A stretch of DNA of 21,485 bases, taken from IMG/VR virus record IMGVR_UViG_3300017971_000832, positions 1 to 21,485 of that record; one strand, written 5' to 3'. The position numbers and the translations under genes were made by a program. Position 1 is the stretch's first letter; each line of letters starts with the position of its first letter. The notes below the pieces were generated by a model. That model worked only from the letters and a program-made list of their open reading frames with translations, made no database searches and was not told the origin of the DNA. Shown here piece by piece: positions 13,823-20,388 of the stretch. The stretch comes from a virus.

Positions 13823-13908
13823 TGATTAGTCAAATCGTGAGTCGTTAAATAGTTAAATCGACACACAATTTAACAATTCTCTATTTAACTGTTTGACTAT
13901 TTAACTAA
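13823..13908. repeat. intercistronic octad array with strand switch (array D)
   Basis: Mostly 8-bp units. Plus strand: TAGTCAAA, a 7-bp TCGTGAG, TCGTTAAA, TAGTTAAA in one sense (13826-13857), then TTTAACAA, a 7-bp TTCTCTA, TTTAACTG, TTTGACTA, TTTAACTA in the other (13869-13907). The halves form an imperfect inverted repeat. Units and the order with a TTCTCTA 7-mer are shared with array C. The stop codon of the fibre gene (TAA at 13901-13903) lies inside the last unit. Confidence 0.87.
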
Positions 13909-16465
13909 CATCAAAACTCACTTCCGGCCTTTTGCCGGAAAAAGATGCGCCGGGCGCGGAGACGGTGAATGTCACGCTCGCGGCCTTGCCGGTGATGGTG
14001 ATGGTCAGCTCGCCGGCCGCCTGAAAATGCGCGGCGACGTCGCCTATGGTGAAACCGTCGGTGACGACCGCGGCGAAGGCCATGATTCTGGAAACCACGC
14101 TCCCGAAGGCCGCAGCGTCCGATGCCGCTACCTGGAATGTGGCCCGGCCGGCCGCCGTGTCCCCGGCCACGATGCCATCGGCCGCCTGCACCAGTGCCGT
14201 AAGCGCCGCGGCAAGGCCCTCGCCGAATGCAGCGCCGTCAGTGGCCGATCGTCGAAAAACGCCGGTCCGCGAGCCCATATCTCCCAGGGTGACGCCATCC
14301 GCGGCCTCGCCGATGGCGGTAAGGAGCGCCGAAACCGTCTCCCCCAGATCAAGCCCATCAGTCACCGCTTTGAGAAAGGTGCCCGCCACCGAGGGCGAAT
14401 CTCCCGCAGCAAGACCGTCCACCGCCAGGGCCTGGATGGCCGCGCCCAGGATGGAGGCCACCAAGCTGTCGCCGAATTTCGCTCCATCCGTGGCCAGCAC
14501 ATGATACAGCGCCGCTACAGCTAACGCCTCGCCTACAGTCAATCCGTCTATAGCCACGCCCTGGAAAATGGCCGTGACGCCGGAGGTGTCTCCCGCCGTG
14601 ATGCCATCGCTTATTGCTCCGGGCTTGCTGATCGTACGCGCCGGGGTGTCGCCCAGATCCGCGCCGTCGGCCGCAGAAAGCAAAAAGGTGGCAATAGCTG
14701 CACCCGTATCGCCCAAAATGGCGCCGTCCGATGCACCGCCTTGGAACGTGGCCCTGCTGCCGGGGCTATCGCCTGCCGCGATGCCGTCGGTGGCTGCTCC
14801 GGGACGGCGAATCGTGCGTCCGGGGGCGTCCCCTGAATTGATCCCATCCGTCAGGCCCGCAAGGAAGACGGCAAGTGCGGCTCCCACATCTCCCATGACT
14901 GTCCCGTCAGTGCTTTCCGCAAGGAGCTGCGCGACCTTGCCGGGGGCGTCTCCCCCCTTGAGCCCGTCGGCAATCGCCGCCTGGAACGTGGCGATCCCCG
15001 CCGGGCTGTCGCCCATCGAGAGCCCATCAGCGGCCTCGGCCTGGTAGGTCTGGCCGGACACCAGCTCAAATGCCCCGATATACCAGGTGCTCCTTGTCGT
15101 CCCTACTATGTCGTCAGTAAATGTGCCGCTCAGATCATCGCCGTCATCCAGCGTATCCAGCTCATCCCCCCCGGTGGTCAGCCGATAGTCGTCATTAGGA
15201 TAATCGACAAAGCAGGAATTGCCATCGTGGCAGTTGAGACTTTGATAGGAGGCATCCGGCGAAGTGGTATCTTCGGAGACGTTTTTGGAGTGGGTGTCTA
15301 TATTACTAGGATCTGTATAATCCGCAGTCGTATTGCCTTGACATAGGTTATTCTTTGCGGTGTGCGCCGGGGTACTACTATAGTGCTGGATTCCCTCATC
15401 ACACTTACACACAGCATTATTACAGATAAAGGAGGTTGCTCCACTTTGACCAGATGCGTCGTTTATGCCTTCTTCATTAGTTGCTCCATAGACTATAGAA
15501 TTTATTATCGTTAAATCTCCAGGGCAACCATAGGAACGTATGATGGGATTGAAGCAGTTGCCATCTCCCTTCATAAGCATCCGACTAATCAACAAATCTG
15601 CCCCTGTGGCAATATCAACAATATATATTCCACGATTCGAGCTGCCGCCCATGTCAACAGCTAGTTTGGATATCTCAATATTTGCAAGATCACCATCGGT
15701 AGCTTCGTACAGATATATCCCATACTCTTGCCAGCTTGAAAAATTTATTCGTGCTCCATTACCATATGCTCCTCCATTATGCTCGGCTCCAGATACAGCA
15801 GTTATCTTGAGAAGATTGCTTCCCGTTTCAGTTGCTATCGCAGGATCTGAAGTAAAGGCAGTCTCTTCATTACGATGTTCAGCGGTGAGGTCACCGGTGA
15901 GCGGATCGGCAATGTCGTTAATGAATGATGGTAAATCCGAATAATCGGCACCACTGCCAATCTCATAAGTGCCGGACGCAACAGAACCTAAGTTAAATGA
16001 AAACTTTGATATTTTTCTGGGGCTTTCATCTTCATGCTTCAGGAGATCGGTGAATGTTCTATCAATAAAAATCCTTCCTGGATCGATTTTCTTGTCGTAG
16101 ATAGCTTCAAAAAGACTCTGGCTGATAAGACCTAAATCCAAGAGTTCTTTAAAATCTACATACCAATCCTGCGCTCTCGGCCTTTCGCCAAAAGAGGACT
16201 CCCACGGATATTTACCATTACTTTTCACTGGGATGAGATATTTGTGCAGATCGCGGGTTTTATTGGTGTCGGCTTTTAAATCAGTGGAACCTCTGATTTT
16301 CCAATAATCTCCCGGTACAGTAAGGACGCAGTGGTGCCTGCGCTCAGTCTTGCCTTTATAATACCCGTCCGCAGCCTGTCCAATGACATGCCCGTCCCGG
16401 AGACCCTTTTCAAAATTAGGATCATCCGGGAGATACTTATTGCCGACTTTGATCAGTAGTTCCAC
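13901..16465 (-). CDS. large fibre-like protein: N-terminal domain, beta-helix-like middle, 17 tandem 20-aa repeats
   Basis: This encodes 854 residues with a GTG start (16465-16463) behind GAGG. Residues about 1-165 are a globular N-terminus of unknown fold. Residues about 166-470 look like a right-handed parallel beta-helix of surface or tail-spike type (GTYEIGSGADYSDLPSFI; NSIVYGATNEEGI; ending STWYIGAFELVS); this segment is clearly AT-richer than its surroundings. Residues about 475-815 are 17 tandem units near 20 residues, consensus xAxDGxxxGDxxxxxAxFxx, from AEAADGLSMGDSPAG to VVTDGFTIGD. Residues 816-854 are a beta-rich tail (ELTITITGKAASVTFTVSA). It may be a tail fibre or surface adhesin. 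It is encoded before the lysis genes rather than after the tail genes. Confidence 0.85.
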   Translation of the reverse strand: MELLIKVGNKYLPDDPNFEKGLRDGHVIGQAADGYYKGKTERRHHCVLTVPGDYWKIRGSTDLKADTNKTRDLHKYLIPVKSNGKYPWESSFGERPRAQDWYVDFKELLDLGLISQSLFEAIYDKKIDPGRIFIDRTFTDLLKHEDESPRKISKFSFNLGSVASGTYEIGSGADYSDLPSFINDIADPLTGDLTAEHRNEETAFTSDPAIATETGSNLLKITAVSGAEHNGGAYGNGARINFSSWQEYGIYLYEATDGDLANIEISKLAVDMGGSSNRGIYIVDIATGADLLISRMLMKGDGNCFNPIIRSYGCPGDLTIINSIVYGATNEEGINDASGQSGATSFICNNAVCKCDEGIQHYSSTPAHTAKNNLCQGNTTADYTDPSNIDTHSKNVSEDTTSPDASYQSLNCHDGNSCFVDYPNDDYRLTTGGDELDTLDDGDDLSGTFTDDIVGTTRSTWYIGAFELVSGQTYQAEAADGLSMGDSPAGIATFQAAIADGLKGGDAPGKVAQLLAESTDGTVMGDVGAALAVFLAGLTDGINSGDAPGRTIRRPGAATDGIAAGDSPGSRATFQGGASDGAILGDTGAAIATFLLSAADGADLGDTPARTISKPGAISDGITAGDTSGVTAIFQGVAIDGLTVGEALAVAALYHVLATDGAKFGDSLVASILGAAIQALAVDGLAAGDSPSVAGTFLKAVTDGLDLGETVSALLTAIGEAADGVTLGDMGSRTGVFRRSATDGAAFGEGLAAALTALVQAADGIVAGDTAAGRATFQVAASDAAAFGSVVSRIMAFAAVVTDGFTIGDVAAHFQAAGELTITITGKAASVTFTVSAPGASFSGKRPEVSFDVS
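14020..15045 (-). repeat. 60-bp tandem coding repeats (17 units) in the fibre-like gene
   Basis: The coding repeats have a 60-bp period (20 residues; unit 10 is three residues longer). Each unit carries DG and, four residues later, GD or GE. Units 2-4, 5-7 and the start of 8-10 repeat at 180-bp (three-unit) scale: the end of units 4 and 7 reads RTIRRPG and RTISKPG, and units 3 and 6 both carry GAALAVF/GAAIATF. Confidence 0.92.
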
Positions 16466-16481
16466 TTATGCGCCTCATTTG

Positions 16482-17105
16482 TTACCATCTGAACCCTATC
16501 CCAGCGACGGGCAAAAAGGCCGAAAAATCCCGCTCCTCATGGCCTTCGAGCCAGCTTGCCCGGTCGGTGGAGCACCGTATCACAAAATCTTCCGACAACC
16601 GCAGGAAGCGGTAGTCAACCCCTATGGCCACAAAAAACTTCCCGATCTCTTTGCGATAGGCGATACCTATATACCCCCCGATATTGCCCGACAGGTCGTA
16701 CTCCGGATCGTCATAACCCGGATGGATCTCGGTGTCCAGCATATCGTGAAAACGCGCCCTTAGCGCCTCTCCGGCCGCATTGCCCGCCGTTTCGACCTGC
16801 GGATGGTAGTAGCCTATGCCCAGCGACATCATAAAGCCCCAGCGCTCCATCCGGGCGCCGGCGCCGAGACCGTAGAGATCCACGAAGCCCATTTCCTGGC
16901 CGGCGTACCGGGCTGTGGCCGATTCATGTGATCCCCACAGGTATAGCTCGCCCCCGTAGGTGAGCCTGATCATGGCCGCGATGTCGTTCTCGCTCTCCTG
17001 GTAAATGGGCGTTGCTGCTGATAGGGAAATCTCTGCGGCGCCGGCTGCCCCCGCGCAGCACAGCGCCAGGCACAGGGCCGCCATTGCTACCGATCCATAT
17101 TTCAT
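16482..17105 (-). CDS. exported outer-membrane beta-barrel-like protein
   Basis: This encodes 207 residues. The signal peptide is clear (MKYGSVAMAALCLALCCAG, cleavage near AGA-AE at residue 24). After that the sequence alternates in beta-strands: MIRLTYGGELYLWGS, MGFVDLYGLGAGARM, WGFMMSLGIGYYHP, IGGYIGIAYRKEIGKFFVAIGVDYRFL, and it ends AFLPVAGIGFRW with a C-terminal aromatic residue as outer-membrane proteins do. Gly-rich girdles (GLGAGARM, GIGYYHP) fit a small 8-strand barrel. It is not a phage structural family I know. It sits 16 bp upstream of the fibre-like gene and could be lysogenic-conversion cargo that alters the host surface or blocks other phages. Gram-negative host implied. Confidence 0.8.
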   Translation of the reverse strand: MKYGSVAMAALCLALCCAGAAGAAEISLSAATPIYQESENDIAAMIRLTYGGELYLWGSHESATARYAGQEMGFVDLYGLGAGARMERWGFMMSLGIGYYHPQVETAGNAAGEALRARFHDMLDTEIHPGYDDPEYDLSGNIGGYIGIAYRKEIGKFFVAIGVDYRFLRLSEDFVIRCSTDRASWLEGHEERDFSAFLPVAGIGFRW

Positions 17106-17134
17106 GGATGCCCTCCTCTCAATGTGCTAGGATT

Positions 17135-17593
17135 TTAAGGTTTCCTTGCCTTCCTGCCTCCCAGCTTCCTCGCTTTTATCGCCTTCACCGCCTCGATGGC
17201 CTTGATCGCCTGCTCGGCCGTGAGAAATCGCTCGTGGTCCACGCCCAGGCGCTTGCGCAGAAACCCGCGCAGGGCGGCCCGCTCCTTGCCCGGCTCATAG
17301 TACACGCCGGCCAGGTCGCGCCACTCGGCATAAAGCTTGCGCATTAGTCTGCTCTTGCTATCTCCCGCGGACTCCGGGCTGTCCCTGAGCGGGCCCGCCA
17401 CACTTACAGGCGGGTAAGCTCTGAACCCGCGCTCCTCGAAATGCCGCACCAGCGCGCGCCACCCGGCCTCGCTCATTTTCTTCAGCGACCGGGCCCCGCC
17501 GATCTCCTCCTGGATCAGGTGCCGGTCGTCCTCGGAGATCCCCAGTTCCTTGCAGGCGACGTGCACCAGGGCGATTTGTTTGTTAGTAAGCAT
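17135..17593 (-). CDS. gemA: GemA-like regulatory protein (Mu gp16, DUF1018)
   Basis: This encodes 152 residues. The N-terminal half matches the DUF1018/GemA family: MLTNKQIALVHVACKELGIS, then DRHLIQEEIGGARSLKKMSE with AGWRALVRHFEERGF, the conserved helical block of the family. The middle is a Pro/Ser-rich linker (RAYPPVSVAGPLRDSPES) and the C-terminal part is basic and helical (AALRGFLRKRLGVDHERFLT, ending KARKLGGRKARKP). In Mu, gp16 (gemA) affects host gene expression and DNA supercoiling in the early-middle region. The start has no Shine-Dalgarno: array E runs right up to the ATG. Confidence 0.88.
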   Translation of the reverse strand: MLTNKQIALVHVACKELGISEDDRHLIQEEIGGARSLKKMSEAGWRALVRHFEERGFRAYPPVSVAGPLRDSPESAGDSKSRLMRKLYAEWRDLAGVYYEPGKERAALRGFLRKRLGVDHERFLTAEQAIKAIEAVKAIKARKLGGRKARKP

Positions 17594-17614
17594 GGTTCAA
17601 GGTTCAGGGTTTAA
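17594..17614. repeat. short heptad array abutting a start codon (array E)
   Basis: Three 7-bp units on the plus strand, GGTTCAA, GGTTCAG and GGTTTAA, fill the space between the stop of the zinc-ribbon gene (17615) and the ATG of the GemA-like gene (17593). They replace any Shine-Dalgarno sequence. Confidence 0.8.
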
Positions 17615-17815
17615 TTAACTATAGGGATATATAAACTTTGCCCCACATTGAGAGCACCGGGCTTCGATAACGGTTTCATGAACGTCACAAGCATATCCCC
17701 ACAATTCAATTTTCTCGCCGAGCCATCCGAAAGGTGAACAATTTTGAAACGATCTCACCAGCAGCTCTTTAATGCCACCGCATATCGGGCAACTTGGATC
17801 GGTTTTGTCAGGCAT
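17615..17815 (-). CDS. small zinc-ribbon protein (66 aa)
   Basis: The ATG at 17815 follows AGAGGAAACA, a fair Shine-Dalgarno. The 66 residues have two CxxC knuckles: C9-PI-C12 and C54-SQ-C57 (ARCSQCGAKFIY), with further Cys at 26 and 43, so one or two metal sites are likely. There is no catalytic motif. Small zinc-ribbon proteins of this kind are frequent in the early regions of transposable phages, where they may regulate transcription or replication. Base composition is more AT-rich than in the neighbours. Confidence 0.72.
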   Translation of the reverse strand: MPDKTDPSCPICGGIKELLVRSFQNCSPFGWLGEKIELWGYACDVHETVIEARCSQCGAKFIYPYS

Positions 17816-17896
17816 TGTTTCCTCTTGTTGATCCCCGGCCGGGCGCCGGCGCGAGAAAAGGAGGTGGAAACCCGCACCGGAAACGCCCTCCGGGGT

Positions 17897-18208
17897 TTAT
17901 CCCTCGTCCTCCCAGGGTTCGTTGATTACCAGGTGACTGTCCGGCGACGGGAGGGCCCGGTTGGGCACCACCCAAAGAGATACCGGCCTCACCGCCAGCT
18001 TTTCCGCGGCTTTCGCGGCGATTTCTTTCGTCGTGGGCGTGATCCCGTACACTGCCTTGAGCCCGTAAAACTTGGTAAAACCTTCCTGGTCTTTTACGGC
18101 CGGCACATCGATCCGGATCAGCTGGCCCAGGTTTGTTACATAACCGGCGATGGTGCTGTGCCCGAACAGCTCCACGATCGCCCAGAACTCAAATTTCTCG
18201 TCATCCAT
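17897..18208 (-). CDS. conserved phage protein of unknown function (103 aa)
   Basis: This encodes 103 residues. The N-terminus KFEFWAIVELFGHSTIAGYV, followed by IRIDVPAVKDQEGFTKFYG and AVYGITPTTKEIAAKAAEKL, is a very typical pattern of a small family found in many prophages, mostly without assigned function. A beta-rich core with a C-terminal helix is predicted. Its start overlaps the Gam gene's end by eight bases. It is followed after an 81-bp GC-rich gap by the small zinc-ribbon gene. No enzyme motif is visible. Confidence 0.78.
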   Translation of the reverse strand: MDDEKFEFWAIVELFGHSTIAGYVTNLGQLIRIDVPAVKDQEGFTKFYGLKAVYGITPTTKEIAAKAAEKLAVRPVSLWVVPNRALPSPDSHLVINEPWEDEG

Positions 18209-18680
18209 CCCTCTTACCTTTCACTTTCACGTCTGCCAATTCATACGAAAAGCTCTCTTTGAGCTTCCGCACCGCCCCGATCAGGGTCAGCCGCTCCACG
18301 GGCCAGTGCTCCACTACCGCCCGATCCAGGCTTTTGGATATCTTGATCGCGTCGGTCAGGCCCCATCGCTCCGCCTGCTCCAGGGCATCGCGGGGAATGG
18401 AGACCTTGGGCTCCTCCATATGGCACAGCACCCCGGCCGCCAGGGCCAGGCGGTCTCCCTCGGCGAAAAACTCCCGCTTGTGCCGCTTCATGTGCGCGAT
18501 CAGGGCCTTTTCGCTGTCCTTGATCCGGGAGGCAAGCTCACCGATGCGCTCCCCGTATTTCTCGCGCACCGCTTTCATCTCCCGCTCTGCGGCGGCCTCC
18601 AGGCTCTCCAGCTGTGCGTTCCCGGCGCGGATCAGCTCAAGAAGCTCGTTTGCCGTGGATCTGGCTTCGCTTTTCGGCAT
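18201..18680 (-). CDS. gam: host-nuclease inhibitor, Gam-like (Mu Gam family)
   Basis: This encodes 159 residues. A long N-terminal coiled coil (AAEREMKAVREKYGERIGEL and LASRIKDSEKALIAHMKRHK) leads to the segment KREFFAEGDRLALAAGVL and RWGLTDAIKISKSLDRAVVE, matching the Mu Gam family (PF07352). Gam binds linear double-stranded DNA ends and shields them from host RecBCD-type nucleases; it is related to Ku. The gene starts inside the end of the upstream gene. Eight G residues (plus-strand C8 at 18683-18690) lie directly before the start and provide an unusual leader. Confidence 0.93.
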   Translation of the reverse strand: MPKSEARSTANELLELIRAGNAQLESLEAAAEREMKAVREKYGERIGELASRIKDSEKALIAHMKRHKREFFAEGDRLALAAGVLCHMEEPKVSIPRDALEQAERWGLTDAIKISKSLDRAVVEHWPVERLTLIGAVRKLKESFSYELADVKVKGKRDG

Positions 18681-19041
18681 CGCCCCCCCCTTCTTCCAGG
18701 TTCAGCGCCATCTGACCCAGGAGTTCCTTGAGCGTGAGGTTCTCCATCGGCGCGATCATCTTGAGCTTTTTCAGGGCCTGGTGCTTGACCCGGTCCTTCC
18801 ATTCCGCGTACTCGCTGCCATAGCCCAGGTAATAGCCGCGCGAGCAGTGGCAGATGGGGATCCCCTCCCAGCGCAGGCTGGTGATCACCCGCCGGAGCTC
18901 CCGGGTGTCGTTGATCTTGTGGCTGAAATCCTTCCCGAACACCTCCCGGTAGAGCTCGCCCATGTCCACGGCGTTGATTCTGCCGATATGCCTGGTGAGG
19001 ACCCGGAGCGCCAGGTCCTCTTCGTGGCTTAAGTCTCGCAT
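18637..19041 (-). CDS. winged-helix-like protein of unknown function (134 aa)
   Basis: This encodes 134 residues with a good GGAGGAAAAAAGGAA leader. Residues about 10-75 (DLALRVLTRHIGRINAVDMG, RELRRVITSLRWEGIPICHC, SRGYYLGYGS) look like a winged helix, with the recognition-type turn followed by a beta-wing, so DNA binding is likely. The C-terminal part is helical. It overlaps the start of the Gam gene by 44 bp in another frame and overlaps its upstream gene by 13 bp. Placement beside Gam suggests an early replication or recombination role, but I do not recognise the family. Confidence 0.72.
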   Translation of the reverse strand: MRDLSHEEDLALRVLTRHIGRINAVDMGELYREVFGKDFSHKINDTRELRRVITSLRWEGIPICHCSRGYYLGYGSEYAEWKDRVKHQALKKLKMIAPMENLTLKELLGQMALNLEEGGGDAEKRSQIHGKRAS

Positions 19042-19571
19042 TTCCTTTTTTCCTCCAGTCCCCGAATGATATCGGTAATATGTTTGCGCGCGCTGTAATC
19101 AGTCAGCCCGCTCTCGGGCAGGCCCGGCGGCTTTCGTGCTGGTTCGCCTTTCCGTTTTCCCGTTTCGCGCGTGTGCTCCTCCTCCGCCGTCATGCCTTCG
19201 GCGCTCTCGCGCTGCGCCGATTTCTTGAGGAGTACCTTGAGATAGTTGTGATTCCTGAATCCCCACTTTCCCGCATTGCAGGTCTCGGTCATGGCCGCGA
19301 GCACCTCCTGCCAGGTGGTGCGGTAGGTTTTGCCTTCAAACTTAAACCGCTTTACTTCGAATAGAGACAACAAGTCCCGGAAAATCCGCAGCCGCTTACG
19401 ATCTGAAACATCGCCCCACTCGCTCTGGCGAAAGCAATCCGAATACTCGTAGACGAGCTTCCATGACTGCCCGAATTGCGCCGCGATATCGGCCATTTCG
19501 CGGTGTTCCATTTCACGGACGGCCTGTTCCAGATCAAAGTTCCTGCGGCAGTGGGGACAGATTAATTTCAT
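19029..19571 (-). CDS. zinc-finger-containing protein (180 aa), early region
   Basis: The start at 19571 (MKLICPHC) is one base after the stop of the small membrane gene (TAA, then G, then ATG), so translation is coupled; a longer reading to 19694 crosses that gene out of frame and is rejected. Residues 1-12 hold CPHC, a single visible zinc knuckle. Then comes a helical region (LVYEYSDCFRQSEWGDVSDR) and a conserved-looking TWQEVLAAMTETCNAGKWGF and RNHNYLKVLLKKSAQR segment that fits a primosome/replication accessory-type protein. The C-terminal 60 residues are charged and probably disordered. Function is not assigned. Confidence 0.68.
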   Translation of the reverse strand: MKLICPHCRRNFDLEQAVREMEHREMADIAAQFGQSWKLVYEYSDCFRQSEWGDVSDRKRLRIFRDLLSLFEVKRFKFEGKTYRTTWQEVLAAMTETCNAGKWGFRNHNYLKVLLKKSAQRESAEGMTAEEEHTRETGKRKGEPARKPPGLPESGLTDYSARKHITDIIRGLEEKRKCET

Positions 19572-19572
19572 C

Positions 19573-19731
19573 TTAATTGCGCGCCCTCGACTCCCAGCGC
19601 TCCCAGAAGTGTTCGGACGCCTCCTGGAGCCGGGCATCGACTTCCTCTTCGACTGTTCTCTTTCGCAGCACTCCGCATAATACATACCCGGCAATAGCGC
19701 CGAGGCTCATGCCGGCAAAAAACCAGATCAT
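19573..19731 (-). CDS. small membrane protein, 52 aa
   Basis: The ATG at 19731 follows GGAGGAG at suitable distance. The product begins MIWFFAGMSLGAIAGYVLCG (one hydrophobic segment, residues 2-21) and continues with a charged helix (LRKRTVEEEVDARLQEASEH) ending ESRARN. It is too short for common ORF cut-offs. It is a single-pass membrane protein with a cytoplasmic or periplasmic helix; small DUF3789-type proteins look similar. Its TAA lies one base before the start of the next gene. Confidence 0.8.
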   Translation of the reverse strand: MIWFFAGMSLGAIAGYVLCGVLRKRTVEEEVDARLQEASEHFWERWESRARN

Positions 19732-19773
19732 GACTGAAACTCCTCCGCTACGTTATTCATTGTCGTTCGCATC

Positions 19774-20388
19774 CTAACACCCCAGCGCTTTTTTAATAAT
19801 CCACAGTGCTTGCTGGGCAGGCGTTCGGCATTCCTCATGCGCCAGCCTTTGGAGCGATTCCAGAAGAGCCGTGTGTGCGCCAAAATCAAGCATGATTGCT
19901 GCATCGATGTCCGGTATGTGTTCCGGCCCCTCGGGCCGCTCTGATGCTTTCGATTTCCCGGTTCCGCCTTTGGGCGGGCCAGGCGGGATGACGGGATTTT
20001 CCGGGCGCGGCCCCGGTGGCGGATTGGGGCCACCCTTTTGCTTTTTATAGTATTGTTTCTGGTAGCATTTCCGGCATAACCCTCGCGCATAAATCTCTTC
20101 CTCGCCGCATGTAGCGCAGCGCTTGGGCCGCGCCTCGGCCGATTCTGTTCCTGTCTCTTCCATGATTTCCCTCCCTTGCGCACAATCCTGGCACGTGACG
20201 GGGATCTCGCGCCTGTTTCCGATGGTGATGATCCCTTCGGTCTGCCGGGCGACGCAGTGCCTCTTTTTCATGGTCGTGTGCGTGGTAGTGCAGTGAAAAT
20301 ATTCCGGGCCCGAGAGCATTTCTTTAATCGTCTCCTGATCCGGCATAGATGCCAGGGTGCGGAAAGATAGTGTTTCAACCGGTTTCAT
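19774..20388 (-). CDS. protein with zinc-finger domain (204 aa)
   Basis: This encodes 204 residues. The start overlaps the stop of the upstream gene (ATGA) and has AAAAAGGAG. The N-terminal part has C33, C45, C66 and C69 (VTCQDCAQG), probably a metal site. A second zinc unit is C91-x2-C94 and C105-x2-C108 (RCATCGEEEIYARGLCRKCYQ followed by YYKKQKGG), a type frequent in phage early proteins. A Pro/Gly-rich linker (residues about 118-142) separates it from a short helical C-terminus (ALLESLQRLAHEECRTPAQQ). DNA binding is inferred; no catalytic motif is visible. Confidence 0.75.
   Translation of the reverse strand: MKPVETLSFRTLASMPDQETIKEMLSGPEYFHCTTTHTTMKKRHCVARQTEGIITIGNRREIPVTCQDCAQGREIMEETGTESAEARPKRCATCGEEEIYARGLCRKCYQKQYYKKQKGGPNPPPGPRPENPVIPPGPPKGGTGKSKASERPEGPEHIPDIDAAIMLDFGAHTALLESLQRLAHEECRTPAQQALWIIKKALGC

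Noticed and set aside
14027-15047. Several long plus-strand frames over the fibre repeats
   Set aside because: They are mirror frames of the 60-bp coding repeats; periodicity keeps them open, and no leader or family match supports them.
13901-16465. Diversity-generating retroelement target in the fibre gene
   Set aside because: No reverse transcriptase, template repeat or C-type-lectin-like end is visible in the window.
19572-19694. Longer N-terminus for the 180-residue zinc protein
   Set aside because: The extension reads through the small membrane gene out of frame and has no leader; MKLICPHC starts right after that gene's stop.
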